Source of the DNA: Acidobacteriota bacterium
GTDB lineage: Bacteria > Acidobacteriota > Thermoanaerobaculia > Multivoradales > Multivoraceae
Direction: 5' to 3'
Assembly: GCA_026707325.1 (NCBI GenBank)
Contig: JAPOXA010000007.1
Location: forward strand, 56,798 to 120,797
Length of the DNA: 64,000 nt
Part shown: in pieces, positions 27,760 to 35,684 of the stretch
Numbering within the stretch: the stretch's first letter is position 1
Layout of the letters: each line of letters opens with the position of its first letter
Notes under the pieces: model-generated
Database searches by the model: none
The model's input: only the letters and a program-made list of their open reading frames with translations
Told to the model about the DNA's origin: nothing
Position numbers and translations under genes: made by a program

Positions 27760-27761
27760 GG

Positions 27762-28814
27762 TCAGAGTTCAGCTCCGCTGCGCCAGTGAGGCGAACCGCC
27801 GGTGCGGTCGCGCAACACGCGCTGAACGCTGCCGAGTTCCCCGAGCCGCGACGCCACCCGCGATTCGCCGCCCGGCTGGCAGATCACGTGGACGTTCGCG
27901 CCGGCGTCCATCGTCGCGTAGGCGGCCACGCCGTCCGCGCGCAGCTCGCGGACCGCGGCCAGCACCTCGATCGTCCCCGGCGACCAGTAGTAGACCGGCG
28001 GCCGCGAGGACATCGCGATGAGGTGCAGGTCGATCCCCTCCTCCTCGACCGGGGAGCCCAGCGCCTCGAAGTCTCTCTGCCGCAGCGCGTTCCGCACCCG
28101 CTCCAGCCTGCCCCCGAGCCCGGCCAGGCGTGGCGCGAAGTAGGGACTGGTCACGGCGAGACGATGCCCGTCCCGCGACGACACCTTCTTGGCCGCGGTC
28201 TCGACCACCGCGACCACGTCGCAGAGCGGCCAGGTGTCCTCGTCCAGGACCTGGACCGCGGCGTTGCTCTCCCCGTCCGGCCACTCAACGTACCCGCCGT
28301 AGGCCGAGCGCGCGGCCGAGCCGGAACCGCTGCTCCGCGACAGGGCGGACAGCATCCGCGGCGGCAGGTCGAAGCCCATGGCGGCCGCGACAGCCAGCGT
28401 CAAGGCCGTAAACCCGGAAGCCGACGAGGCGATGCCCGCCGCGCTCGGAAAGGTGTTGCCCGTCGCGATCCGGAAACCGCCGGAGTACGACGCGGCGGTT
28501 CCCTGCGACCACTCGCGCAGCCGGTCCAGGTGCCGCCGCGTGCGCTCGACGAAGGACGGCGGCGCTTCCGCGGAAGCCGCGGAACGGCCGGCGGCCGGGT
28601 CCTCCACCCAGACGATCTCGTCTTCCTTGCCGTCGCCCAGCGGCGACGCGGAGCAGATCGACCGGCAGGCGTCCAGCGTCATCGACAGCGAGCGGTTGAA
28701 CGGCACCGGCGTCTCGAGATCGCGGGCGCCCCAGTACTTGATGAAAGCGATGTTCGAGGGCGCCTCGGCGGTCACGGGGCCAGGCTCATGAGCCGGTTCC
28801 AACGCGGTGTTCAT
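27762..28814 (-). CDS. Mevalonate (di)phosphate decarboxylase, GHMP family
   Basis: ATP-dependent decarboxylase of a mevalonate pathway. The 350-residue protein contains TAEAPSNIAFIKYWGARD, SLSMTLDACRS, the GHMP ATP loop NTFPSAAGIASSASGFTAL and the C-terminal AYATMDAGANVHVIC with the catalytic Asp region. Classical mevalonate diphosphate decarboxylases read KYWGKRD; here the second Lys is Ala. Together with the adjacent isopentenyl phosphate kinase and no phosphomevalonate kinase nearby, this suggests a phosphomevalonate decarboxylase producing isopentenyl phosphate. That substrate assignment is inference. ATG at 28814, eleven bases after the mevalonate kinase stop. Confidence 0.85.
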   Translation of the reverse strand: MNTALEPAHEPGPVTAEAPSNIAFIKYWGARDLETPVPFNRSLSMTLDACRSICSASPLGDGKEDEIVWVEDPAAGRSAASAEAPPSFVERTRRHLDRLREWSQGTAASYSGGFRIATGNTFPSAAGIASSASGFTALTLAVAAAMGFDLPPRMLSALSRSSGSGSAARSAYGGYVEWPDGESNAAVQVLDEDTWPLCDVVAVVETAAKKVSSRDGHRLAVTSPYFAPRLAGLGGRLERVRNALRQRDFEALGSPVEEEGIDLHLIAMSSRPPVYYWSPGTIEVLAAVRELRADGVAAYATMDAGANVHVICQPGGESRVASRLGELGSVQRVLRDRTGGSPHWRSGAEL

Positions 28815-28825
28815 CGGCCCGGAGC

Positions 28826-29980
28826 CTACAGTCGATCGGCCCCCCGACCCTCGAACCTCAGGCCGCCGGCGCCGATCGCCACGTCCACGGGCTCGAGGTC
28901 CGAGAGTCCATCGACGGTCCCGGCCGGCCGGCCGGCGAGCATGCAGATCAGGGCGCCCGCCGACTCGCCGGCAAGGGCGCCGGCTCCGGAGATCTTCGCC
29001 GCCCCCCCGGCAGCTTCCACCGACGCGATCCGGCGCGCGACCGCAGGCGGCACGACGCCAAGTTCGACCAGGGCGCAATGACCCTCGGCGATGGCCGCCG
29101 CCGCATCCCGCGGCCCGCCATCCTGGAGCGCCGCGCGGAAGGACTCCACCGCCGCCTCGATGCGGTCGAACACGGCGGCTGTCCGCTCAGGTTCCTCGTC
29201 GTAGCGCCGGCGCACCGCCGTGACCACCGCGCCCGTGGTCTGGCCGGGCGTCCCGCTGTCGAGGATCTCGACCGCACCGGAAAGCCACTCCGGCCGCGGC
29301 AGGTCGTCGAATCGCAACTCGTCGCCCACTCGACGAACGAGCAGGACGCCACCGCGGAGCACCGTGCCGCTGTCGATCCCCGACGGGAAACCGTGCTGCC
29401 GCCGCTCGACCTCGAGTGCCGCCGCCTCGATCGCAACCAGCTCGTCCTCGGCCACGTCGCTTCCGTGACCCGGAACCGGTCGCGTCGCGCCGGCTAGCGA
29501 CCGCACCGCCGCCACGACTCCGATCGCCGCCGCCGCCGAACTGCCCAGGCCAGCGCCGACTGGAACTCCAGACCGCAGCCGCAACTCAAGATCCTGTCCG
29601 GTCAAGTTCGACGCCGCCAGCGCCGGCAGGGACGCTAACGCCTCTCCCACCGCGATCCGGACAAGAGCACTCAGTTCGTCCGCCGGCCGAAAAGACGCCT
29701 CACGCCGACGGAAAGCCTGCCACCGCCGGCGCGCCCGCGCCGTGAACTCGTCGATAGCCCCCCACGAGTGCTCCTCGTCAATGCCGAGGTCGGGCAAGTC
29801 AAGTCTGACCCGGCCGCTCTCCTCCTTGCCGGCCGGCAGCTTCAGGTTCCCCTCGACAGCCAGCCGACACCCCACCGCCGCCACCACCGCCGACCTTCCA
29901 TAAACGGCCGCATGCTCCCCCATCAGGATCACCTTGCCCGGCACGCTCAACCGCACCGCGGCCACCACATCCCCGGTCAT
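28826..29980 (-). CDS. mvk: Mevalonate kinase
   Basis: GHMP kinase that phosphorylates mevalonate at C5. The 384-residue protein begins with the motif VPGKVILMGEHAAVYGRSA, has the ATP-binding loop SGVPVGAGLGSSAAAAIGVV and a C-terminal GHMP domain with KISGAGALAGESAGALIC in place of the usual KLTGAGGGGC. The GEHAVVYG-type motif and length fit mevalonate kinase better than phosphomevalonate kinase. It is first in the minus-strand order kinase, decarboxylase, isopentenyl phosphate kinase, DtxR-type regulator. Confidence 0.85.
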   Translation of the reverse strand: MTGDVVAAVRLSVPGKVILMGEHAAVYGRSAVVAAVGCRLAVEGNLKLPAGKEESGRVRLDLPDLGIDEEHSWGAIDEFTARARRRWQAFRRREASFRPADELSALVRIAVGEALASLPALAASNLTGQDLELRLRSGVPVGAGLGSSAAAAIGVVAAVRSLAGATRPVPGHGSDVAEDELVAIEAAALEVERRQHGFPSGIDSGTVLRGGVLLVRRVGDELRFDDLPRPEWLSGAVEILDSGTPGQTTGAVVTAVRRRYDEEPERTAAVFDRIEAAVESFRAALQDGGPRDAAAAIAEGHCALVELGVVPPAVARRIASVEAAGGAAKISGAGALAGESAGALICMLAGRPAGTVDGLSDLEPVDVAIGAGGLRFEGRGADRL

Positions 29981-30234
29981 CGAGCGACCCGAAAGCCCGA
30001 AGCCGTCCTGACGGTCTCGCTCGCCATGGCTCGGGAGATGTTAACGAGACGCCGCCTCGGTCCCGTGAGCACGCCGGCCTCGGGCGCCCCGCGCCAAGTG
30101 CGCAAAGTGGACCAGACGCGGAAAGGCCAGACGCCGAAAGAAACTCCGCCTATTCCGGGTCGAGGTGGTCGGCTGCTCTTCGTTTGGCGGCAAGCAGCAC
30201 GCCGTCCCTGCATGCCACGGACTTGGCGTTTCTC
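29981..30234. other. Intergenic stretch upstream of mevalonate kinase
   Basis: This part has no open frame that I can support. It must hold the promoter of the mevalonate kinase operon, but no clear -35/-10 pair stands out. Base composition is less GC-rich than the flanking genes, in keeping with an accessory or decaying segment. Confidence 0.4.
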
Positions 30235-30342
30235 TCAGCTACTCTCCTGGTCCGCGAACTTCCGCTCCTCGGCGATCGATGGCGCCGCCAAGACGCAAGC
30301 CACAACGACCGCGCATCTCAATGACTTCCGCATGTCCTGCAT
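30235..30342 (-). CDS. Short secreted peptide or truncated gene start (35 aa)
   Basis: This 35-codon frame opens with ATG at 30342, seven bases after AAGGAG. It encodes MQDMRKSLRCAVVVACVLAA, a signal peptide, then PSIAEERKFADQESS and a TGA stop at 30237-30235. A strong ribosome site plus a clean signal peptide argue that this was the beginning of a real exported protein. The very short mature part suggests truncation by a frameshift or deletion, but a genuine small secreted peptide is possible. It lies 34 bases downstream of the large secreted protein gene on the same strand. Confidence 0.4.
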   Translation of the reverse strand: MQDMRKSLRCAVVVACVLAAPSIAEERKFADQESS

Positions 30343-30376
30343 GTGTGGACTCCTTTCTCGGAACTGCGCCGGAGGC

Positions 30377-32428
30377 TCACCGAGACACTCGGCTTTCGCT
30401 CCATGGCGTCACATCAACTTGTTCACAATCGTGTTCGGACAGGCAGCACGTCCACCTTCCCGGCGCCAACGCGCCGATCACGTACTCATTGTCTTCTACG
30501 TCTATCTGCCAGACGCCGTCTATCGCCCTGAGATGTGCCGTGTCCCACCGAACGCCGCCGGGCGACGTGAGCGTCCCGCTGCCGGTCACGGGCGCCCGCA
30601 AGCTACCGCTCAGATCCGGGAGCACGATCTCGATCGGGCCTTGTTCAAGGTCGAAACGCCACCCGGCCATCCCCATCCCCCGTTTCCGCACGAGAACTTC
30701 CAACTGTGGAGCGCCCGACGGCAGCCAGAGATTCGCGGTTCCATCCGCCCGTGTCTTGCCGCCAACGGCGGCCCGATGCGCGCCGACCGTGCCGACCGGT
30801 CTGGCGAACACCTGGGCGCCATCTATAGGGAGGCCGCCCGGCGAGAGCACCGACAGAGAGACGCGTTCCTGCTCCTCCATGTGCAAGTCCGCCTCCGTCA
30901 TCTTCGCCGACTTGCTCACGTTCGCGACGATCCATGGAGAACGTAACTCCTCGCTGTCAGCCCGAGCAGTTGCTCTTACTTCGAAATCTCCTTCGGGGAT
31001 CCCCGCAATCGAGAACCGGCCCTCCACATCCGAGGTTGCCCGCCAACTGGCGGGCAGGCGGGGGTCCCGCTGCTCAAGCTCGCCAGTCGGCACTCTCACG
31101 CTGACGTGGGCGCCGGCGACGACCTCATGAACTCCGGTTGTCGGGGAGTAACGGAACACCCGGCCCTCGATGCCTCCCGCGGCTAACTCGATCTTCACGC
31201 GGGCAATGCCGTCGCCCTCCACGTCGACCTCGATCACACCGGCCTCGCGAAGGGGATGAGGCGTGAAGCCGCCCCAATCGCCCGTTTCCCACTCGCCTTC
31301 GCACGGGTCGCAATGCGACGGCGCCGGGCTGACTTCAACGAACCAGTGCCCGGCGCGAGGCAACCAACCCCCGAAACGCCCGTCTTCGCCGCTGCGAAGG
31401 GCCGTCCGCTCGACCCCCCAGGCGCCCCCGAACCAGACCATGGCGTCGGCCAAAGCTCCTCGACCCTGCCGGATCTCTCCCTGGATCGGCACAGCATCCA
31501 GTTCAACGATCACGCGATCGTCCCCGAAGAACTCGACAGGCTCACGCCCCAGCCGGTTGCCGAAGCGATCGCCAATGTGGAGCTCATACGATCCCGGAGG
31601 CACGTTGCGCCAAATCCACTCGCCCGAGCCGGGATCGCGCGAAGGCGCTCCCACCATCCGCCCCCGGCGGTACACGCCGCCGTCCTCGGAACGGCCCACC
31701 GGTTGCAGCCTCAGGCTCAACTCGTCACCCCTTACGAAGGACTGGGTCAGAACGGACACCGCCAAGCGGGTTCTTGACGGGTAGAGATCGCCCAGGTCGA
31801 CCGCGTCATACAGAGATCCGAGGGACGCGCTCCAGGTATCCGCCGAGCTGACCCGACCCATCTCGTAGTCGCCGGGATGGAGGCCTTCAAACCGAACGAC
31901 GTTCGAGTTGTCGGTCCAGACCAACCGAGCGAACTCGGAGCTGGCGTCCATGCGGCGAAGGAAGAAGCGGCTGCTTCCCCCGTCGTCGCGCTGAAAGCGC
32001 CCGGCGACGACCCCGCCGCGAACCGCTTCGACGACACCGAAGTCCGCGCGATCCGAGACGGTCGCAGCCGACCTTCGAAACGGAATGAACGGTCCCAGAA
32101 GCACTTCCAGATCCGTCCAGAGACCGCGCGCGAAGGGACAGTTGACGCGCACCCATCGTTCGTCCGGGGCTCTCTCGATCTCACATCGTCCGCGGTAGTT
32201 CCCCGGATCGAAGGGAGGCGCCGCTGCCACTGAAGGACCATGAACTCCGTCGACGCGGCCGACGATACCGACATGGTCTTCGCTCAGCAGTGCGACGCCG
32301 CGGTCAGCGCCCCGCAGTTCAAGCCGTACCGTACCGGCGGGAACCAGAACGAGAGCCACCTCGCTCCGGTCCGCAAGCACCATTGCCGCTGGCCCCCACC
32401 AACTTCCGCGCTTGCCACTACCTCCCAT
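30377..32428 (-). CDS. Large secreted protein with carboxypeptidase-regulatory-like repeats, C-terminal part (frameshifted)
   Basis: This 683-codon frame lacks a signal peptide. It reads in register with the product of the overlapping frame at 32284-32721 if one G is added to the run GGGGG near 32392-32396, giving VASAEVGGGPAAMVLADRSE. The joined protein would be a signal-peptide-bearing, mostly beta protein with repeated Ig-like/carboxypeptidase-regulatory modules, for example FEGLHPGDYEMGRV, WRNVPPGSYELHIGD, RFSIAGIPEGDFEVRATAR and YVIGALAPGRWTCC. These modules are common in cell-surface proteins. Function unknown. The break could be natural decay or an assembly error in a homopolymer. Confidence 0.65.
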   Translation of the reverse strand: MGGSGKRGSWWGPAAMVLADRSEVALVLVPAGTVRLELRGADRGVALLSEDHVGIVGRVDGVHGPSVAAAPPFDPGNYRGRCEIERAPDERWVRVNCPFARGLWTDLEVLLGPFIPFRRSAATVSDRADFGVVEAVRGGVVAGRFQRDDGGSSRFFLRRMDASSEFARLVWTDNSNVVRFEGLHPGDYEMGRVSSADTWSASLGSLYDAVDLGDLYPSRTRLAVSVLTQSFVRGDELSLRLQPVGRSEDGGVYRRGRMVGAPSRDPGSGEWIWRNVPPGSYELHIGDRFGNRLGREPVEFFGDDRVIVELDAVPIQGEIRQGRGALADAMVWFGGAWGVERTALRSGEDGRFGGWLPRAGHWFVEVSPAPSHCDPCEGEWETGDWGGFTPHPLREAGVIEVDVEGDGIARVKIELAAGGIEGRVFRYSPTTGVHEVVAGAHVSVRVPTGELEQRDPRLPASWRATSDVEGRFSIAGIPEGDFEVRATARADSEELRSPWIVANVSKSAKMTEADLHMEEQERVSLSVLSPGGLPIDGAQVFARPVGTVGAHRAAVGGKTRADGTANLWLPSGAPQLEVLVRKRGMGMAGWRFDLEQGPIEIVLPDLSGSLRAPVTGSGTLTSPGGVRWDTAHLRAIDGVWQIDVEDNEYVIGALAPGRWTCCLSEHDCEQVDVTPWSESRVSR

Positions 32429-32721
32429 GGCGATCCCGCGGCAGTTAGCGGTACGGTCGCGCGGAGATCGACGATGGGAGCGCTTCCAGTAGCAACGCTG
32501 ACGCTGGAGAGCGGCGTCCGCGTCGCGGCGTCGAGGAACTCCACGGCAACTTCAGCCGGGATTCGATCATCCTCCGTTCCCCTGAACTCGACGTGAGCGA
32601 CCAACTCCACCGTTTCGGGCACTTGCGCCTCAACCGCTACGGCGCCGACGAACAGGCCCGCCAGCAGGAACGCGCCCAGGCTGGCGCGCCGGGAATCTCG
32701 CACGATGCGGCTTCCTTCCAT
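32284..32721 (-). CDS. N-terminal part of the frameshifted secreted protein
   Basis: Starting at the ATG at 32721 (GGAG nine bases upstream), this frame encodes MEGSRIVRDSRRASLGAFLL, a signal peptide ending near VAVEAQ, and a beta-rich region (ETVELVAHVEFRGTEDDRIP; DLRATVPLTAAGSPWEVVAS). After residue ~108 it becomes nonsense-like (CLRTGARWLSFWFPP) and stops at 32284, exactly where the downstream frame takes over. I therefore read it as the 5' end of one broken gene spanning 30377-32721. Confidence 0.6.
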   Translation of the reverse strand: MEGSRIVRDSRRASLGAFLLAGLFVGAVAVEAQVPETVELVAHVEFRGTEDDRIPAEVAVEFLDAATRTPLSSVSVATGSAPIVDLRATVPLTAAGSPWEVVASAEVGGGQRQWCLRTGARWLSFWFPPVRYGLNCGALTAASHC

Positions 32722-32723
32722 GC

Positions 32724-32867
32724 TCAATACTCCGGCGCACCCCAGTCGCACGACCCTCCGGACTCGCACGTGACCGTGCGCTTCACCAGCCGCCCCTCTT
32801 CGTCGAACTCGAGCACGACCGTCCTGTAGCACCAGAAGTCGTTGCCAGGTTGTCTACCTGAAGAACG
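32724..32867 (-). pseudogene. C-terminal remnant of an unidentified protein
   Basis: Between a TAG at 32870-32868 and a TGA at 32726-32724 lies a 47-codon frame whose product looks like a real protein end: GNDFWCYRTVVLEFDEEG, RLVKRTVTCESGGSCDWG and a final APEY. It has no upstream start codon, so it is probably the tail of a deleted gene. The TGA is followed two bases later by the ATG of the secreted protein, the spacing of an operon. Confidence 0.4.
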
Positions 32868-33063
32868 CTAGCGACTCTGGATGGCGATGTCCGGCCAGAA
32901 GTTAGCGAGTTTTGGCCATTCTTTGGCAAGACCGGCCAGATCCGTACCAGCGGGCGGGTCAGCGCACCTCAAGGGAGCCAGGCGAAGCTCCAGGACGGCA
33001 CTCGCAGGCGAGGCCGAAGCCCTCAGGCCTGCCGCAGCCCGTTGGAGCTACGCCGAATCGAGG
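32868..33063. other. Non-coding stretch beyond the gene remnant
   Basis: With the remnant, this makes a 340-base gap before the HMG-CoA reductase stop. I find no supported frame. A short AT-richer patch lies near 32900-32930. I see no clear terminator. Confidence 0.4.
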
Positions 33064-34341
33064 TCAAACCCCGCTTGCGGCGCCGGAGCGGCCCAGCCGC
33101 TCGTGGGCACGCGCCAGGTCGCGCGACGTGAACGCCGCGGTCAGGGAGAGTTCGCCGGCGAGGACGACGGCGCCGACGATCTCGGCCAGCCGTCGCACCG
33201 CCGCGCCCGGCCGCTCCGCGTCTGGCCGCACGCCCATCACCGCGAGCGCCTCGCGCTGGGTGTCGAGACCGGTGCCGCCGCCGATCGCCGCCAGCGGGCA
33301 ATCGGGCATGTAGACCGAGGCGTAGACCGAGCCGTCTTCCCGCGCCTCGAACGAGGCAACGCCCATCGCGCCCTCGACGACGTGGGCGAGATCCTGGCCG
33401 CAGGCGACGAAGACCGCCGCCAGCACGTTCGCGAACTGCGCGTTGAAGGCGAGGGCGCCGGCCGCCACGGAACCGAGCAGGTTCTTGCGGTAGGCCACGT
33501 CCTGGAGCGCATTCGCCTCCGACTTGAGGACCTTGCGCACGGTCGTCTCGTCCAGCACGACCTCGGCGTGAATCCGCTTGCCGCGGCCGAGCTGGTAATT
33601 GACCGCGGAGGGTTTCTTGTCGACGCAGTAGTTGCCGGACAGCGCGACGCACTGGACGCCGGTCTCCGGCTCGATCAGTTCGGACACGAGGCGGTCGCAG
33701 GCGATGGTCACCATGTTCATGCCCATCGCGTCACCGGTCCCGAAGCGGAACCGAAGGAACACGGTGCTGCCGACCACCGACGGTCGAATGTCGCGAAGTT
33801 CCAGGAAGCGGCTTGTCTCCTGCGCCTTGGCGCGAATCCTCTCCTCGTTGGCTTCCAGCCACTCGAGCAGCCGCCGGGTGTCCTCGATCCCCGTCGTGCG
33901 GAAGACCGGCGCCCGGGTCATGCCCACGTCCTCGACGAAGACGGTGGCGCCGCCCGCCGCCGTGATCGCGCGACAGCCGCGGTTCACGCTGGCAAGCAGC
34001 GCCCCCTCGGTGGTCGCCATCGGCACGCAGACCGTGCCGTCGATCTCGCTCCCCCGTACGTGAACCGGCCCGGCGACGCCCATCGGCACCTGGGCGGCGC
34101 CGATGAAGTTCTCGCAGTTCTGAGTGGACGCCCGTTCGCCGTCCAGCGCGTAGCTGCCGATCGCCGTGAGCGGACCGCTGCCCGTCGCCAGGTCCAGAGC
34201 ACGGCGACGCACCGCGGCCTGCCCCGCCGCGTCGAGGCCCGGCGGCGGCCTGTGGAAGCCGCGCTCCGAACCGGCGATCTCGGCCGCCGCGGCCTCGAGT
34301 TCGGGGGCCAGTTCCGAGCCGGAATCCAGCCGATCAGCCAT
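33064..34341 (-). CDS. mvaA: Hydroxymethylglutaryl-CoA reductase, class I
   Basis: Reduces HMG-CoA to mevalonate with NADPH, the committed step of the mevalonate pathway. The 425-residue protein is the soluble catalytic domain without membrane anchor. It has ENFIGAAQVPMGVAGP, MATTEGALLASVNRG with the catalytic Glu, FRFGTGDAMGMNMVTIA, DKKPSAVNYQLGRGKRIHAE with the catalytic Lys, and AAIGGGTGLDTQREAL. These match class I (eukaryote/archaea type) and not class II. It overlaps the end of the IPP isomerase gene by eight bases. Confidence 0.95.
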   Translation of the reverse strand: MADRLDSGSELAPELEAAAAEIAGSERGFHRPPPGLDAAGQAAVRRRALDLATGSGPLTAIGSYALDGERASTQNCENFIGAAQVPMGVAGPVHVRGSEIDGTVCVPMATTEGALLASVNRGCRAITAAGGATVFVEDVGMTRAPVFRTTGIEDTRRLLEWLEANEERIRAKAQETSRFLELRDIRPSVVGSTVFLRFRFGTGDAMGMNMVTIACDRLVSELIEPETGVQCVALSGNYCVDKKPSAVNYQLGRGKRIHAEVVLDETTVRKVLKSEANALQDVAYRKNLLGSVAAGALAFNAQFANVLAAVFVACGQDLAHVVEGAMGVASFEAREDGSVYASVYMPDCPLAAIGGGTGLDTQREALAVMGVRPDAERPGAAVRRLAEIVGAVVLAGELSLTAAFTSRDLARAHERLGRSGAASGV

Positions 34342-35377
34342 CGCCGGTCTCCTTCACCAGCGGCACGCGGCGCAGCGCCGCCAGGTCCGCGGCGCCGGTG
34401 CAGAACATGCAGGTGCGCAGTTCGAAGGCCGTGCGGGAGATCCGGTCGACCACGGCAGCGGTCGACCTGTTGGCCGCTTCGAGGAACGGGAACGCCATGC
34501 CGGCGATGTCGGCGCCGAGCGCGAGCGCCTTCGCCGCGTCGACGCCGGAGCGGATGCCGCCGCTGCCGATGACCCGGACGCCGGGAACCGCCGCCAACTG
34601 GCGGATCGACTCCGGCGTCGGCAGCCCCCAGTCGGCGAAGCGCTCGCCGAGCGCCACCTCGTCGGCCCGGGCCGCCTCGATCCGCGCCCAGCTCGTGCCT
34701 CCCACTCCCGCGGTGTCCAGGATCCGTACGCCGACGTTGGCAAGCTCGCGGCCTACCGCGGCCGAGATGCCGCAGCCGATCTCCTTGACCACCACCGGCA
34801 CGTCGAGCGCCTCGACCACGCGGGCGATCTTCGGCAGCAGTCCGCGGAAGTTCAGTTGGCCTTCCGGCTGCAGCGCCTCCTGCAGGGCGTTGAGGTGCAG
34901 CACCAGGGCGTCCGCCCCGACCATGTCGACCGCCACGCGGCACTCGTCGATGCCGTAGCCGTAGTTCAGTTGCACCGCGCCCAGGTTGGCCAGGATCGGC
35001 ACGCTGGGGGCGAACTCCCGCACCCGGAAGCTCGCCGCCGTCTCCGGGTCGTCGATCGCCTTGCGCTGCGACCCGACCCCGAGGGCGACCCTCCCCGCCT
35101 CCGCCGCCTCGGCCAGACGGCGATTGATCTCCTCCGCGGCGCCCGTCCCCCCCGTCATGCAGGAGATGAGCAGGGGCGCCTTGAGTTCCCGTCCCAGGAA
35201 GTCGCCGCCGATCCGCACGTCCTCGAAATCGATCTCCGGCAGCGCCCGATGCTCGAACCGGTAATCGTCGAAGTAGCTGCGCTCGACCTGCATGCGCCGA
35301 TCCAGCGCCAGCCGGATGTGCTCCGCCTTGCGATCCCGCTCGCCCTCCGCCGCCGCCAGCAGCGGACGGGTACTCAC
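34334..35377 (-). CDS. fni: Type 2 isopentenyl-diphosphate delta-isomerase (FMN)
   Basis: FMN- and NADPH-dependent interconversion of IPP and DMAPP. The 347-residue protein shows RKAEHIRLALDRRMQ, LLISCMTGGTGAAEEINRRL, the GVGSQRKAIDDPETAASFRV flavin loop, LHLNALQEALQPEGQLNF and VKEIGCGISAAV, followed by the TIM-barrel phosphate-binding GSGGIRSGVDAAKALALGAD. GTG start at 35377. It is first in the operon and overlaps HMG-CoA reductase by eight bases, so the two are translationally coupled. Confidence 0.95.
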   Translation of the reverse strand: MSTRPLLAAAEGERDRKAEHIRLALDRRMQVERSYFDDYRFEHRALPEIDFEDVRIGGDFLGRELKAPLLISCMTGGTGAAEEINRRLAEAAEAGRVALGVGSQRKAIDDPETAASFRVREFAPSVPILANLGAVQLNYGYGIDECRVAVDMVGADALVLHLNALQEALQPEGQLNFRGLLPKIARVVEALDVPVVVKEIGCGISAAVGRELANVGVRILDTAGVGGTSWARIEAARADEVALGERFADWGLPTPESIRQLAAVPGVRVIGSGGIRSGVDAAKALALGADIAGMAFPFLEAANRSTAAVVDRISRTAFELRTCMFCTGAADLAALRRVPLVKETGDG

Positions 35378-35468
35378 GCGACCGCTCCGATCTTGCGGCT
35401 ACACATGCGCGGCACTGTACCGGAACTCGCGTAAGTGAAGCGTTCACGGTCGGATGCGGCTTCGGTGA

Positions 35469-35655
35469 CACCCGCCCGCAGCGGGTCCGGGGGAGGGGTG
35501 CCCAGGGGGTCGGAGGCACGCGACTTCCTCCGCCGACCCAGTCACCGACGCCGCCACGAAGCGCAGCCGACAACAGCGAGCCCACCCTTCCCATCCTCTC
35601 CCCGAGGGCGAGCGTCCCCTGGCACCCCTCCGCCCGGTCCCGTCGCGGGCGGGTG
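35469..35655. mobile_element. MITE-like palindromic element, copy A
   Basis: A 187-base element in the gap between fni and moaA. The outer ~40 bases of each end are inverted repeats of about 90% identity (left 35469-35508, right 35616-35655, both starting CACCCGCCCGC read inward). The ~107-base interior, read on the minus strand, matches copy B at 58013-58192: both contain GCTCGCTG and GTCGGCTGCGCT in the same order after a GGATGGGA block. There is no coding frame, and I see no target-site duplication. Confidence 0.7.
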
Positions 35656-35684
35656 GTACCGACGTCGCTACGCCGACACGCGGC

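Noticed and set aside
30377-32721. Selenocysteine or programmed frameshift explaining the broken secreted gene
   Set aside because: The break is a change of frame and not an in-frame TGA, and no slippery heptamer with a downstream stem was evident. A simple one-base indel in a G run explains it better.
35378-35468. tRNA or riboswitch between fni and the MITE-like element
   Set aside because: No cloverleaf or known riboswitch core could be drawn. The only strong structure is the palindromic element that follows.
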